40,658 nt of DNA from a virus. This document shows, in pieces, positions 8,817 to 15,375 of the stretch. The stretch lies in the IMG/VR virus record IMGVR_UViG_3300043786_000470, positions 1 to 40,658 of that record; one strand, given 5' to 3'. The notes beneath the pieces were generated by a model that saw nothing but the letters and a program-made list of their open reading frames with translations, ran no database searches and had not been told where the DNA came from. The stretch's first letter is position 1. Each line of letters opens with the position of its first letter. Position numbers and translations under genes: made by a program.

Positions 8817-9104
8817 TTAATTTATAATTTGATTTATAATTTTCAAAGATAAATTTGTGACCGTGTCACCGTCCGTGCTTTTATACAACCGATAAGCAAT
8901 AGTTAACATTCGTCCTTTGTCCATTGACTCAATAGGCGGCTTCCCGTTTGGAAGTAATGGCTCAAGATAAAACTTTAATAATGCAATTTTGCTATTTAAA
9001 CCGTCGGAAAATCTGATCGGCTTCGGGTAAGTTTTAGCAATCCTTTCAATTTCCTTCCAAGTGCTTATCTCAATTCCGTCGATTAATTCACTATTTCTTT
9101 TCAT
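8817..9104 (-). CDS. hypothetical protein, last gene of the minus unit
   Basis: 95 aa from ATG at 9104 (MKRNSELIDG). The reading frame extends to a TTG at 9134, but the ATG is preferred because it reduces the overlap with the resolvase gene to 14 bases. Mostly helical, with a middle part FSDGLNSKIALLKFYLEPLL. No family is recognised. It follows a RuvC-like gene and is the distal gene of the minus unit. Confidence 0.55.
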   Translation of the reverse strand: MKRNSELIDGIEISTWKEIERIAKTYPKPIRFSDGLNSKIALLKFYLEPLLPNGKPPIESMDKGRMLTIAYRLYKSTDGDTVTNLSLKIINQIIN

Positions 9105-9579
9105 GTTTTTGGTAATTTTTAGCCTGTAAAGCAAGAGTAAAACAATCGATTTCGTCCTGACTTATTTTGGCAGTTTTAAAATTTGGTTCAAACTTGTAAC
9201 CTTCGCTTTGGAAGATTTTTAAAAATATTTCTTTTCCCCATTTCTTCCCCTTTTGCTCAGGGCTTATGTTGTAACCCTCGTAACCATTTTCCTTAATCCA
9301 TTCATAGGCAATACGACTTGCACCTTGATTCATGCCCACGTTTCGGGACATACGGGAAAGGATAGCGCGATTAATAGATGAATTAAAGGTTACGTTTTGA
9401 AGGCTGGAATCTTCCACCATTACAACGGGGTTTTCATATTGCGCCCACTTTGGAACATCAAGGATAAAATCCACGAACCTTTTATATTTCGTGAATTTTA
9501 CCTCTTTGTTTGATTGAATAATGCAAGCCGCCATTCCGTTTATCCTTATTGCTGGGTCAACCCCGATGTATGTCCTCAA
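9091..9579 (-). CDS. RuvC-like Holliday junction resolvase
   Basis: 162 aa. The acidic residues of the RuvC/RNase H fold are in place: D8 in IGVDPA, E56 in VVMVEDSS, and D142/D145 in SQDEIDCFTLA, with spacing close to RuvC (D7, E66, D138, D141). Such phage enzymes resolve branched replication and recombination intermediates before packaging. The start is unusual: the frame begins with TTG, which overlaps the stop of the upstream gene as TTGA, and the conserved first strand (TYIGVD) begins three codons later, so no later start is possible. Translation is probably coupled to the membrane protein gene upstream. Confidence 0.82.
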   Translation of the reverse strand: MRTYIGVDPAIRINGMAACIIQSNKEVKFTKYKRFVDFILDVPKWAQYENPVVMVEDSSLQNVTFNSSINRAILSRMSRNVGMNQGASRIAYEWIKENGYEGYNISPEQKGKKWGKEIFLKIFQSEGYKFEPNFKTAKISQDEIDCFTLALQAKNYQKHEKK

Positions 9580-10112
9580 AGTGTTATCGTTTGAAACGAA
9601 GTTACATATCCTTTACTTTCTTTTGGTGCATCTTCCGTGACTTTTTTTACAACGACCCTTCTTTTGCGTCTTTTGATTACTTTTGGCTCAACTAAACCGT
9701 ATGCCTCAACCCCTTTGTTAACAAAGTTTATTTCTAAAAGGTATCCAAAGCAGACGATTGTTCCCACAAAAAAGAACATTGTAATAAATTCCGCTCCAGA
9801 ATACTTTTCCATTAACCCGAAGAAAACTTCGATTAAGGCTATTACCGTTGCGCCTAAGGCTATTTTAGGCGGGAAAGGGCTTCTTCCCTTAGTAGGGTTT
9901 AAAAAGTCCATAAAAACGACTGCAAAGCGTCCAAGTTGTAAAATGGTTGAAGCGGTGATTGCAACCCAAAAGTTAATCGGTAAAAAGATGGCGGTTAAAT
10001 AGGCATTAATGCCGTAGGTAAGGACGATTGTCAAAAGCATGATTGTAGGAATGTTGTCGCTGATGCTTTCAAAAGTCCATTTAAACTGGGTGTTGGTGAA
10101 ATTCTTTTCCAT
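9576..10112 (-). CDS. integral membrane protein, four predicted helices
   Basis: 178 aa. Hydrophobic segments lie at about 24-42, 46-69, 84-102 and 110-128; the C-terminus (about 148-160, KRRKRRVVVKK) is strongly basic and presumably cytoplasmic. No transporter or holin motif is seen. It sits in the early/replication unit, not the lysis cassette, so a role in superinfection exclusion or membrane anchoring of replication is possible, but this is speculation. Its leader shares an 18-bp sequence with the leader of the gene at 10367. Confidence 0.6.
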   Translation of the reverse strand: MEKNFTNTQFKWTFESISDNIPTIMLLTIVLTYGINAYLTAIFLPINFWVAITASTILQLGRFAVVFMDFLNPTKGRSPFPPKIALGATVIALIEVFFGLMEKYSGAEFITMFFFVGTIVCFGYLLEINFVNKGVEAYGLVEPKVIKRRKRRVVVKKVTEDAPKESKGYVTSFQTITL

Positions 10113-10119
10113 TTGTTTT

Positions 10120-10137
10120 GTTTTTTAAGTGGTGAAA
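10120..10137 (-). repeat. 18-bp leader direct repeat, copy 1
   Basis: The plus-strand sequence GTTTTTTAAGTGGTGAAA is identical to 10374-10391. Each copy lies directly upstream of a minus-strand start codon (10112 and 10367), so both mRNAs share the leader TTTCACCACTTAAAAAAC. Confidence 0.9.
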
Positions 10138-10164
10138 AAAGTAGGGCAGCTGGGGGACTGCCCT
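10134..10164 (-). terminator. intrinsic terminator between 10173 and 10112 genes
   Basis: On the minus strand AGGGCAG, an 8-nt loop and CTGCCCT form a 7-bp GC-rich stem, followed three bases later by a run of six Ts. It would end transcripts from the 10173-10367 gene before the membrane protein gene, or attenuate read-through into it. Confidence 0.75.
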
Positions 10165-10172
10165 GTGAAATA

Positions 10173-10367
10173 TTATAAACTATTACATAATTCAATAAAC
10201 TCAGATTCTGGTAAACGTTCCATCAATATATTTAAAACAATATCCTGAACTATGTTTGCAGCTGATGTAAAATCATTCATTAATTTTTTTAATTCAACTA
10301 TCAAATCGTTAGTTGGTAAAGCGTTTAATCTTGAAGTTGCGATTGATGTAAATTCTGAAGCTGTCAT
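10173..10367 (-). CDS. hypothetical small protein
   Basis: 64 aa, acidic and helical (LNALPTNDLIVELKKLMNDF; a C-terminal helix ending FIELCNSL). It has its own copy of the conserved promoter element (10410-10456) upstream and a terminator downstream, so it may be a one-gene transcription unit. No family is recognised. A short regulatory or host-takeover protein would fit its size and isolated promoter, but there is no direct evidence. Confidence 0.5.
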   Translation of the reverse strand: MTASEFTSIATSRLNALPTNDLIVELKKLMNDFTSAANIVQDIVLNILMERLPESEFIELCNSL

Positions 10368-10373
10368 TTTGTT

Positions 10374-10391
10374 GTTTTTTAAGTGGTGAAA
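10374..10391 (-). repeat. 18-bp leader direct repeat, copy 2
   Basis: Identical to 10120-10137 and placed 6 bases upstream of the start codon at 10367. Confidence 0.9.
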
Positions 10392-10409
10392 TATCGTTTG
10401 TTTGTTTCG

Positions 10410-10456
10410 ATATGTAAATATATAAATAAATATTTAAACAAAAAAATATTTACACA
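10410..10456 (-). promoter_or_regulatory. conserved promoter/operator, copy A
   Basis: On the minus strand TGTAAATATTTTTTTG is followed by a -7-like box TATATTTA (10422-10415) and the shared ATTTACATAT. Outer parts TGTAAATA and TATTTACA form an inverted repeat. A TTTG about 16 bases before the -7 box can serve as the -33 element. It lies about 45 bases upstream of the 10367 gene. Confidence 0.65.
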
Positions 10457-10472
10457 AATAAATAAAAAAAAG

Positions 10473-11318
10473 TTAAAAAACATTGTAATCTTTCTTCAAA
10501 GGGAAGTTATCCCGTTTGATTTGCCAGTATTCCGCCATTAATGAGGCACGAAACTTGTAATCCCTGTCGGTATGGTAGCCCGATTTGTAAACACATTTAC
10601 AAATAGATTCGTATAACTTAATCCCTTTGATTTTGTAATTTGCCTTTTTACAGGCGGCGTATCTTCCAGAGTTAAGAACACCAGCCCAAAGGTTCATACC
10701 TTCTTCCGTGCTGGATGCTTTCATAAACTTTGCCTTAATGTACTTATCTTTTCCCCTGATGACCTCACGGGTCTTGTAGGTTACCGATTGTTTTCCTTTC
10801 AAAGCCTTAACCCCTCCAGCGTTTGCGTGCTTGCGCCAAAGTTCTGTTTCAACTCCTTGACTGGTTGCCTCGATGATGAAAAAGGAATAAATCATTGATA
10901 CAGGGAAATCAGTTAAAACGTGGACGTTCATTAACATACTTTCATAACAATAAGCAAGGTATATGCGACGAAGCTTTGCCCGGTCAACTTTTGCAAGGTT
11001 TCGAAAACCGCGACCTTCCAATGTTTGCCTTAATTGTAGCCCTGATAACTTTCTAACCTCCCAGCCGTACGAACGAGATCCGTAGGCGCTTTCATCAACT
11101 TCCTTTTTTTCCTCTTTGCCCTGGATAGTAAGCGATGTTATTTTGTGAACATACACCGTATCACGCTGAATGATGGGAACAAAAGAAGTATAATTGTAAT
11201 TTGTGTTTATCGGGGAATAAATCAACCCGATGACAAAAGCAATGCCAATGCCAGCGGCTACCTGATACGGCAGCCGCGTATTTTGTGGAACGTAAGTTTC
11301 TATTATTGGCTCTTTCAT
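10473..11318 (-). CDS. membrane-anchored glucosaminidase-type peptidoglycan hydrolase
   Basis: 281 aa. A single hydrophobic segment (about 17-35) after a short N-terminus anchors the protein, which then carries a linker (60-100) and a glucosaminidase domain (about 110-250). The probable catalytic glutamate is E150 in SFFIIEATSQG, aligned with the ...LESGWG... site of the family; STEEGMNLWAGVLNSGRY (about 202-219) matches the later conserved part. It would cut glycan strands between GlcNAc and MurNAc. It is encoded in the early unit, far from the holin/amidase cassette, so it may act in host-wall remodelling or late lysis. Start ATG at 11318, 2 bases after the upstream stop. Confidence 0.7.
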   Translation of the reverse strand: MKEPIIETYVPQNTRLPYQVAAGIGIAFVIGLIYSPINTNYNYTSFVPIIQRDTVYVHKITSLTIQGKEEKKEVDESAYGSRSYGWEVRKLSGLQLRQTLEGRGFRNLAKVDRAKLRRIYLAYCYESMLMNVHVLTDFPVSMIYSFFIIEATSQGVETELWRKHANAGGVKALKGKQSVTYKTREVIRGKDKYIKAKFMKASSTEEGMNLWAGVLNSGRYAACKKANYKIKGIKLYESICKCVYKSGYHTDRDYKFRASLMAEYWQIKRDNFPLKKDYNVF

Positions 11319-11320
11319 GA

Positions 11321-11584
11321 TTATTGCATTACTGGTTCAGCGTAAAAGTGTCCGCCATCGTATTCAATCGTTTCGTCATTGGCATCTGCAATCACGTTTC
11401 CGTCGCAATCCCTTACAAGTCCACCCCATGAAAACTCATCCTCAGGGAAATAATTTTCATTAAGCATCTTTTCGTAAACCTTTTCAACTGCGTTGCGCTT
11501 AGAATAGGCAGCTACTTCTTCGCATAAATCTTGATACCTTTTGGCGTTGCCAAAGTACATAACTGAATAAATTTGCTTTTCCAT
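11321..11584 (-). CDS. hypothetical protein
   Basis: 87 aa, acidic, with an N-terminal strand (QIYSVMYFG), a helix with AVEKVYEKML and a C-terminus rich in Asp and Glu. No family is recognised. Preceded by the shared leader AAAAACAACCAAAATG with no Shine-Dalgarno sequence. It lies 2 bases before the glucosaminidase gene, so the two are probably cotranscribed. Confidence 0.55.
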   Translation of the reverse strand: MEKQIYSVMYFGNAKRYQDLCEEVAAYSKRNAVEKVYEKMLNENYFPEDEFSWGGLVRDCDGNVIADANDETIEYDGGHFYAEPVMQ

Positions 11585-11595
11585 TTTGGTTGTTT

Positions 11596-11817
11596 TTAGT
11601 TGTTAAAAGAAATTTCAAATTCTACTAACCCTGATTTAGATAACATATTTTCAATATCAAGACAAATGTCTTCCATGTCTTCCTCAAACGTGGTAAAAGT
11701 CCAGCAATTTGATGCAACTTGTTCTTCTTGAATATCAAAAATACAAGCAATGTTAAGGTCTCTAATTATATCTTGAGCCTTTAGTGTTTCTCTTAGTGAA
11801 GTGGTTAATGTAATCAT
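11596..11817 (-). CDS. hypothetical small protein
   Basis: 73 aa from ATG at 11817 (MITLTTSLRE). The frame is open to a TTG at 11841, but those codons are the leader AAAACAACCAAAATG that recurs before other genes, so the ATG is preferred. A beta-alpha-beta pattern with an acidic centre (FEEDMEDICLDIENML). It is the first gene after promoter copy B. No family is recognised. Confidence 0.55.
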   Translation of the reverse strand: MITLTTSLRETLKAQDIIRDLNIACIFDIQEEQVASNCWTFTTFEEDMEDICLDIENMLSKSGLVEFEISFNN

Positions 11818-11840
11818 TTTGGTTGTTTTTGTTATTTTCA

Positions 11841-11888
11841 ATATGTAAATATATAAATAAATAATTAAATAAAAAAATATTTACAACA
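11841..11888 (-). promoter_or_regulatory. conserved promoter/operator, copy B
   Basis: On the minus strand TTGTAAATATTTTTTTA precedes a -7-like TATATTTA (11853-11846) and ATTTACATATTG. It shares its upstream 15-mer TGTAAATATTTTTTT with copies A and C. It lies immediately downstream of the terminator at 11895-11928, forming a terminator-promoter junction. Confidence 0.65.
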
Positions 11889-11894
11889 TTATTT

Positions 11895-11928
11895 ATAAAA
11901 AAAATCCCGTACCAATGAGATACGGGAC
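11895..11928 (-). terminator. intrinsic terminator upstream of promoter copy B
   Basis: On the minus strand TCCCGTA, a 9-nt loop and TACGGGA form a 7-bp stem directly followed by a run of eight Ts. It closes the segment ending with the 44-aa gene at 11933. Confidence 0.88.
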
Positions 11929-11932
11929 AAAA

Positions 11933-12067
11933 TCAACCAAATAATGCAATACTTATTTCTTTATCTTCAACCTCAATACCCAGTTCTTTAAACTTTTTTA
12001 TCGCATCTTCAACCGTTTCTGCGTCGGTAATAATTCTCCCGCTCTTCCATTTGATTTCGTATTTCAT
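11933..12067 (-). CDS. small hypothetical protein, 44 aa
   Basis: Encodes MKYEIKWKSGRIITDAETVE and so on, 44 aa, ending EISIALFG. A beta-beta-alpha pattern with an acidic second half. Its start overlaps the stop of the upstream small gene as ATGA, and it is followed within 5 bases by a strong terminator, both of which support a real gene. No family is recognised. Confidence 0.6.
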   Translation of the reverse strand: MKYEIKWKSGRIITDAETVEDAIKKFKELGIEVEDKEISIALFG

Positions 12068-12195
12068 TCGTACCATTTTTTTACAAGGTCAACAATGAAG
12101 TAAATGGCAAAAGCAAGGGTTAGGATACCTCCAGCCGCAACAAAGATACTGGCGGCGTCCCTGATTAATTTTTCTCTTTCTCGTTCTGTAAGCAT
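12064..12195 (-). CDS. small single-pass membrane protein, 43 aa
   Basis: Encodes MLTEREREKLIRDAASIF and so on. A charged N-terminal helix (1-12) leads into one hydrophobic segment (about 17-36, FVAAGGILTLAFAIYFIVDL) and a basic KKWYE end. It overlaps both neighbours (31 bases with the upstream basic protein, ATGA with the 44-aa gene), which is typical of a real operon gene. It may be a small membrane effector; function unknown. Confidence 0.6.
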   Translation of the reverse strand: MLTEREREKLIRDAASIFVAAGGILTLAFAIYFIVDLVKKWYE

Positions 12196-12437
12196 TTTTT
12201 TTCTTTTTGTTTTTGACGATACGCCTTCGCGTATGCCTTAATTTTATCAATGTTTTTTAAATAATGCTCGCGGTTAGCCTCTTTTCGTTTTGCCTTTTCT
12301 TCGGGCGTCTTATCGTGGTACTTTTTTTTCTTTTGTTCCAGATTTTTAATTCGTCGTTTTTCCTTTTGGTATCGGGAAAGGTTCTTGTAATAATTTCTCA
12401 TGTATTCGTTTCGCTTTGCTCTTTGTTCGTCGGTCAT
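12165..12437 (-). CDS. Lys/Arg/Tyr-rich basic coiled protein
   Basis: 90 aa, almost wholly charged helix, with the spaced pattern KRNEYMRNYYKN, YHDKTPEEKAKRKEANREHY, KAYAKAYRQKQKEKK. It resembles the 60-aa protein at 20714 in composition and in the (S/T)PE(E/K)KA motif. Such repeats are known from basic proteins of phages and are sometimes found with HNH endonucleases; they probably bind nucleic acid. No catalytic residues are seen. Confidence 0.6.
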   Translation of the reverse strand: MTDEQRAKRNEYMRNYYKNLSRYQKEKRRIKNLEQKKKKYHDKTPEEKAKRKEANREHYLKNIDKIKAYAKAYRQKQKEKKCLQNEKEKN

Positions 12438-12443
12438 GGCTGG

Positions 12444-13049
12444 TTAATTAAATGAGTGTAAAAAACTTTTATAATTCTCGCTTATCTCTTTGCACGTTTG
12501 TTCAATCAGGACAATGGCTTTCAAAAGTTCTTCCATTTCAAAAGTGTGGTTCAATTCATGGCTTTCGCCCGTGAAAGATAAGCCGTCTTTTGATCTCTTT
12601 GTCCCTAACCAGTTGATTTGACTTTCGGGAATTGATTCACCGTTGACAAACATTGCCAGCGCGTACACCTTCATTTGAAGGCTATCTTTTAATGTGTCCA
12701 TTGTCCACGGCTTACCTGAGGTTTTAAAATCAATAACCCTGTTATTTTCAACATCCCAAACGTCAATAAATCCTTTGACTTGAATGTCATTAATTGATAG
12801 ACTAATTTCCTTTTCAGCCTCGCAACCTTTGAAGCTTTGTATTTTGTCAATGTAAAAATCGGGAAAGGTTTCCATTATGATTCCATCTTTGATATACGCC
12901 TCGGTATCTTCGGCAAATTGCTTGCCAAAGTTCATGTAAATGGAAGGTTCTTCTGGAAGGTTAAGGAAATATCGGTCAATGTATTTTTTTCGGTCGGAGT
13001 ACCAAAGATTAATTTGGCTGACTGATATATATGGCTTTGGAAGTAGCAT
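12444..13049 (-). CDS. PD-(D/E)XK nuclease (Cas4/RecB-like)
   Basis: 201 aa. The nuclease signature is visible: E80 in EAEKE, D96 in VKGFIDVWD, D107 and K109 in VIDFKTS, and Q125..Y129 in LQMKVYALA, the QxxxY motif of the RecB/Cas4 superfamily. The N-terminal PYISVSQINLWYSDRKKY matches the start of PDDEXK_1 proteins. It probably works as an exonuclease in phage recombination, replication or host DNA breakdown. No iron-sulfur cysteines of Cas4 type are present. It lies near a possible OB-fold protein (13418), which could be its ssDNA-binding partner. Confidence 0.82.
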   Translation of the reverse strand: MLLPKPYISVSQINLWYSDRKKYIDRYFLNLPEEPSIYMNFGKQFAEDTEAYIKDGIIMETFPDFYIDKIQSFKGCEAEKEISLSINDIQVKGFIDVWDVENNRVIDFKTSGKPWTMDTLKDSLQMKVYALAMFVNGESIPESQINWLGTKRSKDGLSFTGESHELNHTFEMEELLKAIVLIEQTCKEISENYKSFLHSFN

Positions 13050-13051
13050 GG

Positions 13052-13348
13052 TTATTTTAATTTAATACTTTGAAATAAATCAATAATTTTTGTGACTGTA
13101 TCGTATGAATCAATTTTAAAACCATTTAATTCATAATCATTATCCCAACCAAAGTCAACATACCAATTATCATTTATAACATCCTCCATAGGATTAGATA
13201 CAAAATACATATGAACGTCATTTTTTATATGTAAACGATACCAATAATAAATATTATTTTTATCTATTAGTTCTTCGTTAATTTCATCACAATTTTCATC
13301 GATGTAAACCCTTTTGAATCCTAAGTCTATAAGTTGATTTTCTGTCAT
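13052..13348 (-). CDS. hypothetical acidic protein
   Basis: 98 aa, very acidic and Asn/Asp/Tyr-rich (YIDENCDEINEELIDKNN). The DNA is more AT-rich than its neighbours, which suggests later acquisition. It ends 2 bases before the nuclease start and is preceded by a nested hairpin at 13363-13411. No family is recognised. Small acidic early proteins may mimic DNA, but this is only a possibility. Confidence 0.55.
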   Translation of the reverse strand: MTENQLIDLGFKRVYIDENCDEINEELIDKNNIYYWYRLHIKNDVHMYFVSNPMEDVINDNWYVDFGWDNDYELNGFKIDSYDTVTKIIDLFQSIKLK

Positions 13349-13362
13349 GATTTTTGTTTTTG

Positions 13363-13411
13363 TATTGGTAAATCCCCAGCCATATTGCAGGCTGGGGCAA
13401 ACATACCAATA
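13363..13411 (-). other. nested two-stem hairpin in mRNA leader
   Basis: Outer arms TATTGGTA and TACCAATA (8 bp) enclose inner arms CCCCAGCC and GGCTGGGG (8 bp) with an 8-nt loop. There is no U tract on the minus strand (ATTTACC follows). It lies between the genes starting at 13876 and 13348. It may be a processing site or a block to read-through. Confidence 0.75.
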
Positions 13412-13417
13412 ATGAGA

Positions 13418-13876
13418 TTAAAATAATTTTCCTATCTGAATAAATATCGTGGCGGCTGCTGGTTGCGCTTGCGCTGGTTCAAGTCCTGAGGCTTGCAACT
13501 GGTGAAATATGTCGGCATAAATGCCCGTCATAAAAGTAGCCTTTTCGCTTATTTCTTCAGCGGTCAATTTACCGTTCGTTTTAGGGGCTACATTTGCCGC
13601 CTGTTGCACGTTCGTTTGTTCCGTGGGTGTTTGTACCTTTTCGGGTAATTCGTTGGCGGTAACCATATCAAAAGCAACCTTGTAACTTTTGCCGTCGTGT
13701 ATAATGGTCACGGCATCATCTTTTTGCAATGCCTTCAATTTTTCGTCATCTGGTTTCCCGTACACGCGAATGTCCGTTCCGTTTTCCAATGTGATTGCGG
13801 CGTTGATGGAAGGTCCGTATTGTCCTTCGAAAACTTTGCCCGCCGTGTATTTAACCCTGCCTTTTAGAATATTCAT
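13418..13876 (-). CDS. putative OB-fold ssDNA-binding protein
   Basis: 152 aa from ATG at 13876 (MNILKGRVKYTAGKV). The frame is open further upstream to 13933, but that would overlap the previous gene by 83 bases and would place 19 extra residues before the first strand. The N-terminal 70 residues look like a beta barrel (GRVKYTAGKV, AAITLENGTDIRVYGKP, DAVTIIHDGKSYKV); the middle (about 85-115) is Pro/Thr/Gln-rich linker; the C-terminus is a helical domain. This layout resembles phage single-strand binding or annealing accessory proteins. A second SSB, of classic type, is at 20329. Confidence 0.45.
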   Translation of the reverse strand: MNILKGRVKYTAGKVFEGQYGPSINAAITLENGTDIRVYGKPDDEKLKALQKDDAVTIIHDGKSYKVAFDMVTANELPEKVQTPTEQTNVQQAANVAPKTNGKLTAEEISEKATFMTGIYADIFHQLQASGLEPAQAQPAAATIFIQIGKLF

Positions 13877-14108
13877 TGCCCATTTGAATTTGAAAGTTTT
13901 GTGAATCGTACCATAAACTTTTTTTATGGTCACTTATTGCGTTCCAGTCGATTTCCTCGTTATAATGTATAGCATTTCCAGATACAAAGTATTTTTCAAG
14001 TTCACCAACCCCGCGCTGCCTCCACCATTTTTTTAGGTGAAGGGGCTCAACAATATGGGAGGGGCAAACGGTCGTAGTTACGTTTATTACAAATTCTTGA
14101 ATATTCAT
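13851..14108 (-). CDS. hypothetical protein
   Basis: 85 aa from ATG at 14108 (MNIQEFVINV), chosen because it overlaps the upstream stop as ATGA. It is Trp/His-rich (LHLKKWWRQRGVGELEKYF, IDWNAISDHKKSLWYD). Family unknown. Confidence 0.55.
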   Translation of the reverse strand: MNIQEFVINVTTTVCPSHIVEPLHLKKWWRQRGVGELEKYFVSGNAIHYNEEIDWNAISDHKKSLWYDSQNFQIQMGNEYSKRQG

Positions 14109-14455
14109 TTGCTTTCTCTTATTGTATCGCATTTAATAATAGCTTCATTGCATCTGGTGATAACCTCAAGTCTTAATCGGTTTATTGCGGTATCCAACGC
14201 CTTTTCATCGTGGGCTTCTAAATTCTTCAAGATTGTTTTAATCATATCCAAATAATGCTCATGGTTAGCATCTTTATGAAACATAACATAAACCTCAATA
14301 ATTCTTTGTGCGTAAATCCAAAAGTCCAAAGTAATCAGGTAATCGGCGCGCGCCTCATTCCTTAATCTTTCTTGTTCCCCTTCAAGGTACTTAACGCGAA
14401 GTTCATAATACCTTATTAAGGCGTTGTCTGTAAGTGTGTTTGCTAAAGCTTCCAT
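14105..14455 (-). CDS. hypothetical helical protein
   Basis: 116 aa, predicted almost all helix (EALANTLTDNALIRYYELRVKYLEGEQERLRNEA), probably a coiled-coil pair. Preceded by the shared leader TAAAAACAACCAAGATG and coupled to the next gene by ATGA. No family is recognised. Confidence 0.55.
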   Translation of the reverse strand: MEALANTLTDNALIRYYELRVKYLEGEQERLRNEARADYLITLDFWIYAQRIIEVYVMFHKDANHEHYLDMIKTILKNLEAHDEKALDTAINRLRLEVITRCNEAIIKCDTIRESK

Positions 14456-14479
14456 CTTGGTTGTTTTTAAAAATGTTAA

Positions 14480-14734
14480 TTAATTCTTTATGATTACCCA
14501 GTCCATTTCGTTCTCATCCACAAGGGGCATAAGATTACGGTCATTAATAACTGGATATAATGATAAGTCAATGTCATGCGGCTCAAATGTATAGCCGTGG
14601 ATTTCAATATTATCGTCCTCGTGATGAGGTTTATTTCCTCCGTATAACCCGAAGCCGCTGGAAAAAATAACGTGGACAAAGTGACCCAGCTTTTTATCAA
14701 GGCAACATTTGACCGTATATTTTGTAATACTCAT
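14480..14734 (-). CDS. hypothetical protein
   Basis: 84 aa from ATG at 14734 (MSITKYTVKC), which overlaps the upstream stop as ATGA; an in-frame ATG two codons earlier is less likely. Beta-rich and acidic, His/Asp-rich in the middle (KPHHEDDNIEIHGYTFEPHD), which could bind metal. Family unknown. Confidence 0.55.
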   Translation of the reverse strand: MSITKYTVKCCLDKKLGHFVHVIFSSGFGLYGGNKPHHEDDNIEIHGYTFEPHDIDLSLYPVINDRNLMPLVDENEMDWVIIKN

Positions 14735-14943
14735 ATCCAAAAGGTTTTGTCGATTAAAAATTTTGCTTCTTTCCTCATGTGCTTTTTCTTTGCCTCAAGG
14801 TATGTTGACGCAACAACGATTAAGCCGTTTGGGGCTTCAATGATTCTGGATTCAAACCTATAACAGGATTTATCTTTCAATATATCCTTGACGGTGTTTG
14901 CATCCTTCCAACTTTTGTACTTGCCTACTTCAATGGTTTTCAT
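14731..14943 (-). CDS. hypothetical small protein
   Basis: 70 aa, basic, with KYKSWKDANTVKDILKDK, a central strand (NGLIVVASTYLEA) and a Lys-rich helix. Preceded by the common leader TAAAAACAACCAATCATG. Family unknown. Confidence 0.55.
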   Translation of the reverse strand: MKTIEVGKYKSWKDANTVKDILKDKSCYRFESRIIEAPNGLIVVASTYLEAKKKHMRKEAKFLIDKTFWI

Positions 14944-14955
14944 GATTGGTTGTTT

Positions 14956-15231
14956 TTAAAGTCTTCTAAATTTTTTGTTTGTAAAATCAATTTTACCTAA
15001 TGCTTTGGTAAAGCCAAAAGGCGTTTTGTATTCTTTTTTATTTATTATAATGGTTGTTTTGTAATCATTATAAATTCTATTTAAAACAACTTCAATATTA
15101 TCAATGTCAACAATAGCCATATTATCATTGTGCCAGCCGTTTATTTCAGTATATCCATAATAGAAATGAACTAAAAAACGTCCTGATAATGCTTTACGAA
15201 ATTGAAACATATCTGTTAATTGCTTTTTCAT
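14956..15231 (-). CDS. hypothetical protein
   Basis: 91 aa, basic and mixed alpha/beta, with FGFTKALGKIDFTNKKF near the C-terminus. AT-rich coding DNA. It is the first gene after promoter copy C, with leader AACAAAAACAACCAATCATG nearly identical to that of the 11817 gene. Family unknown. Confidence 0.55.
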   Translation of the reverse strand: MKKQLTDMFQFRKALSGRFLVHFYYGYTEINGWHNDNMAIVDIDNIEVVLNRIYNDYKTTIIINKKEYKTPFGFTKALGKIDFTNKKFRRL

Positions 15232-15255
15232 GATTGGTTGTTTTTGTTATTTTCA

Positions 15256-15304
15256 ATATGTAAATTTAATTTAAATTATTTACATAAAAAAATATTTACA
15301 ACAT
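15256..15304 (-). promoter_or_regulatory. conserved promoter/operator, copy C
   Basis: On the minus strand TTGTAAATATTTTTTTATG is followed by TAAATTTA (15268-15261) and ATTTACATATTG. It is placed just after the terminator at 15311-15342 and drives the genes from 15231 downward. Confidence 0.65.
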
Positions 15305-15310
15305 TATTTT

Positions 15311-15342
15311 AAAAAAAAAGTGGGAAATAAAATACCTCCCAC
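15311..15342 (-). terminator. intrinsic terminator upstream of promoter copy C
   Basis: On the minus strand GTGGGA, an 11-nt loop and TCCCAC form a 6-bp stem followed by nine Ts. It ends the segment that carries the replication initiator. Confidence 0.85.
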
Positions 15343-15375
15343 CATGAAAACCAGATTGCATGAAAATTATGTCTT

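Noticed and set aside
12444-13049. PD-(D/E)XK nuclease as Cas4
   Set aside because: The iron-sulfur cysteines of Cas4 are missing and no CRISPR genes are nearby.
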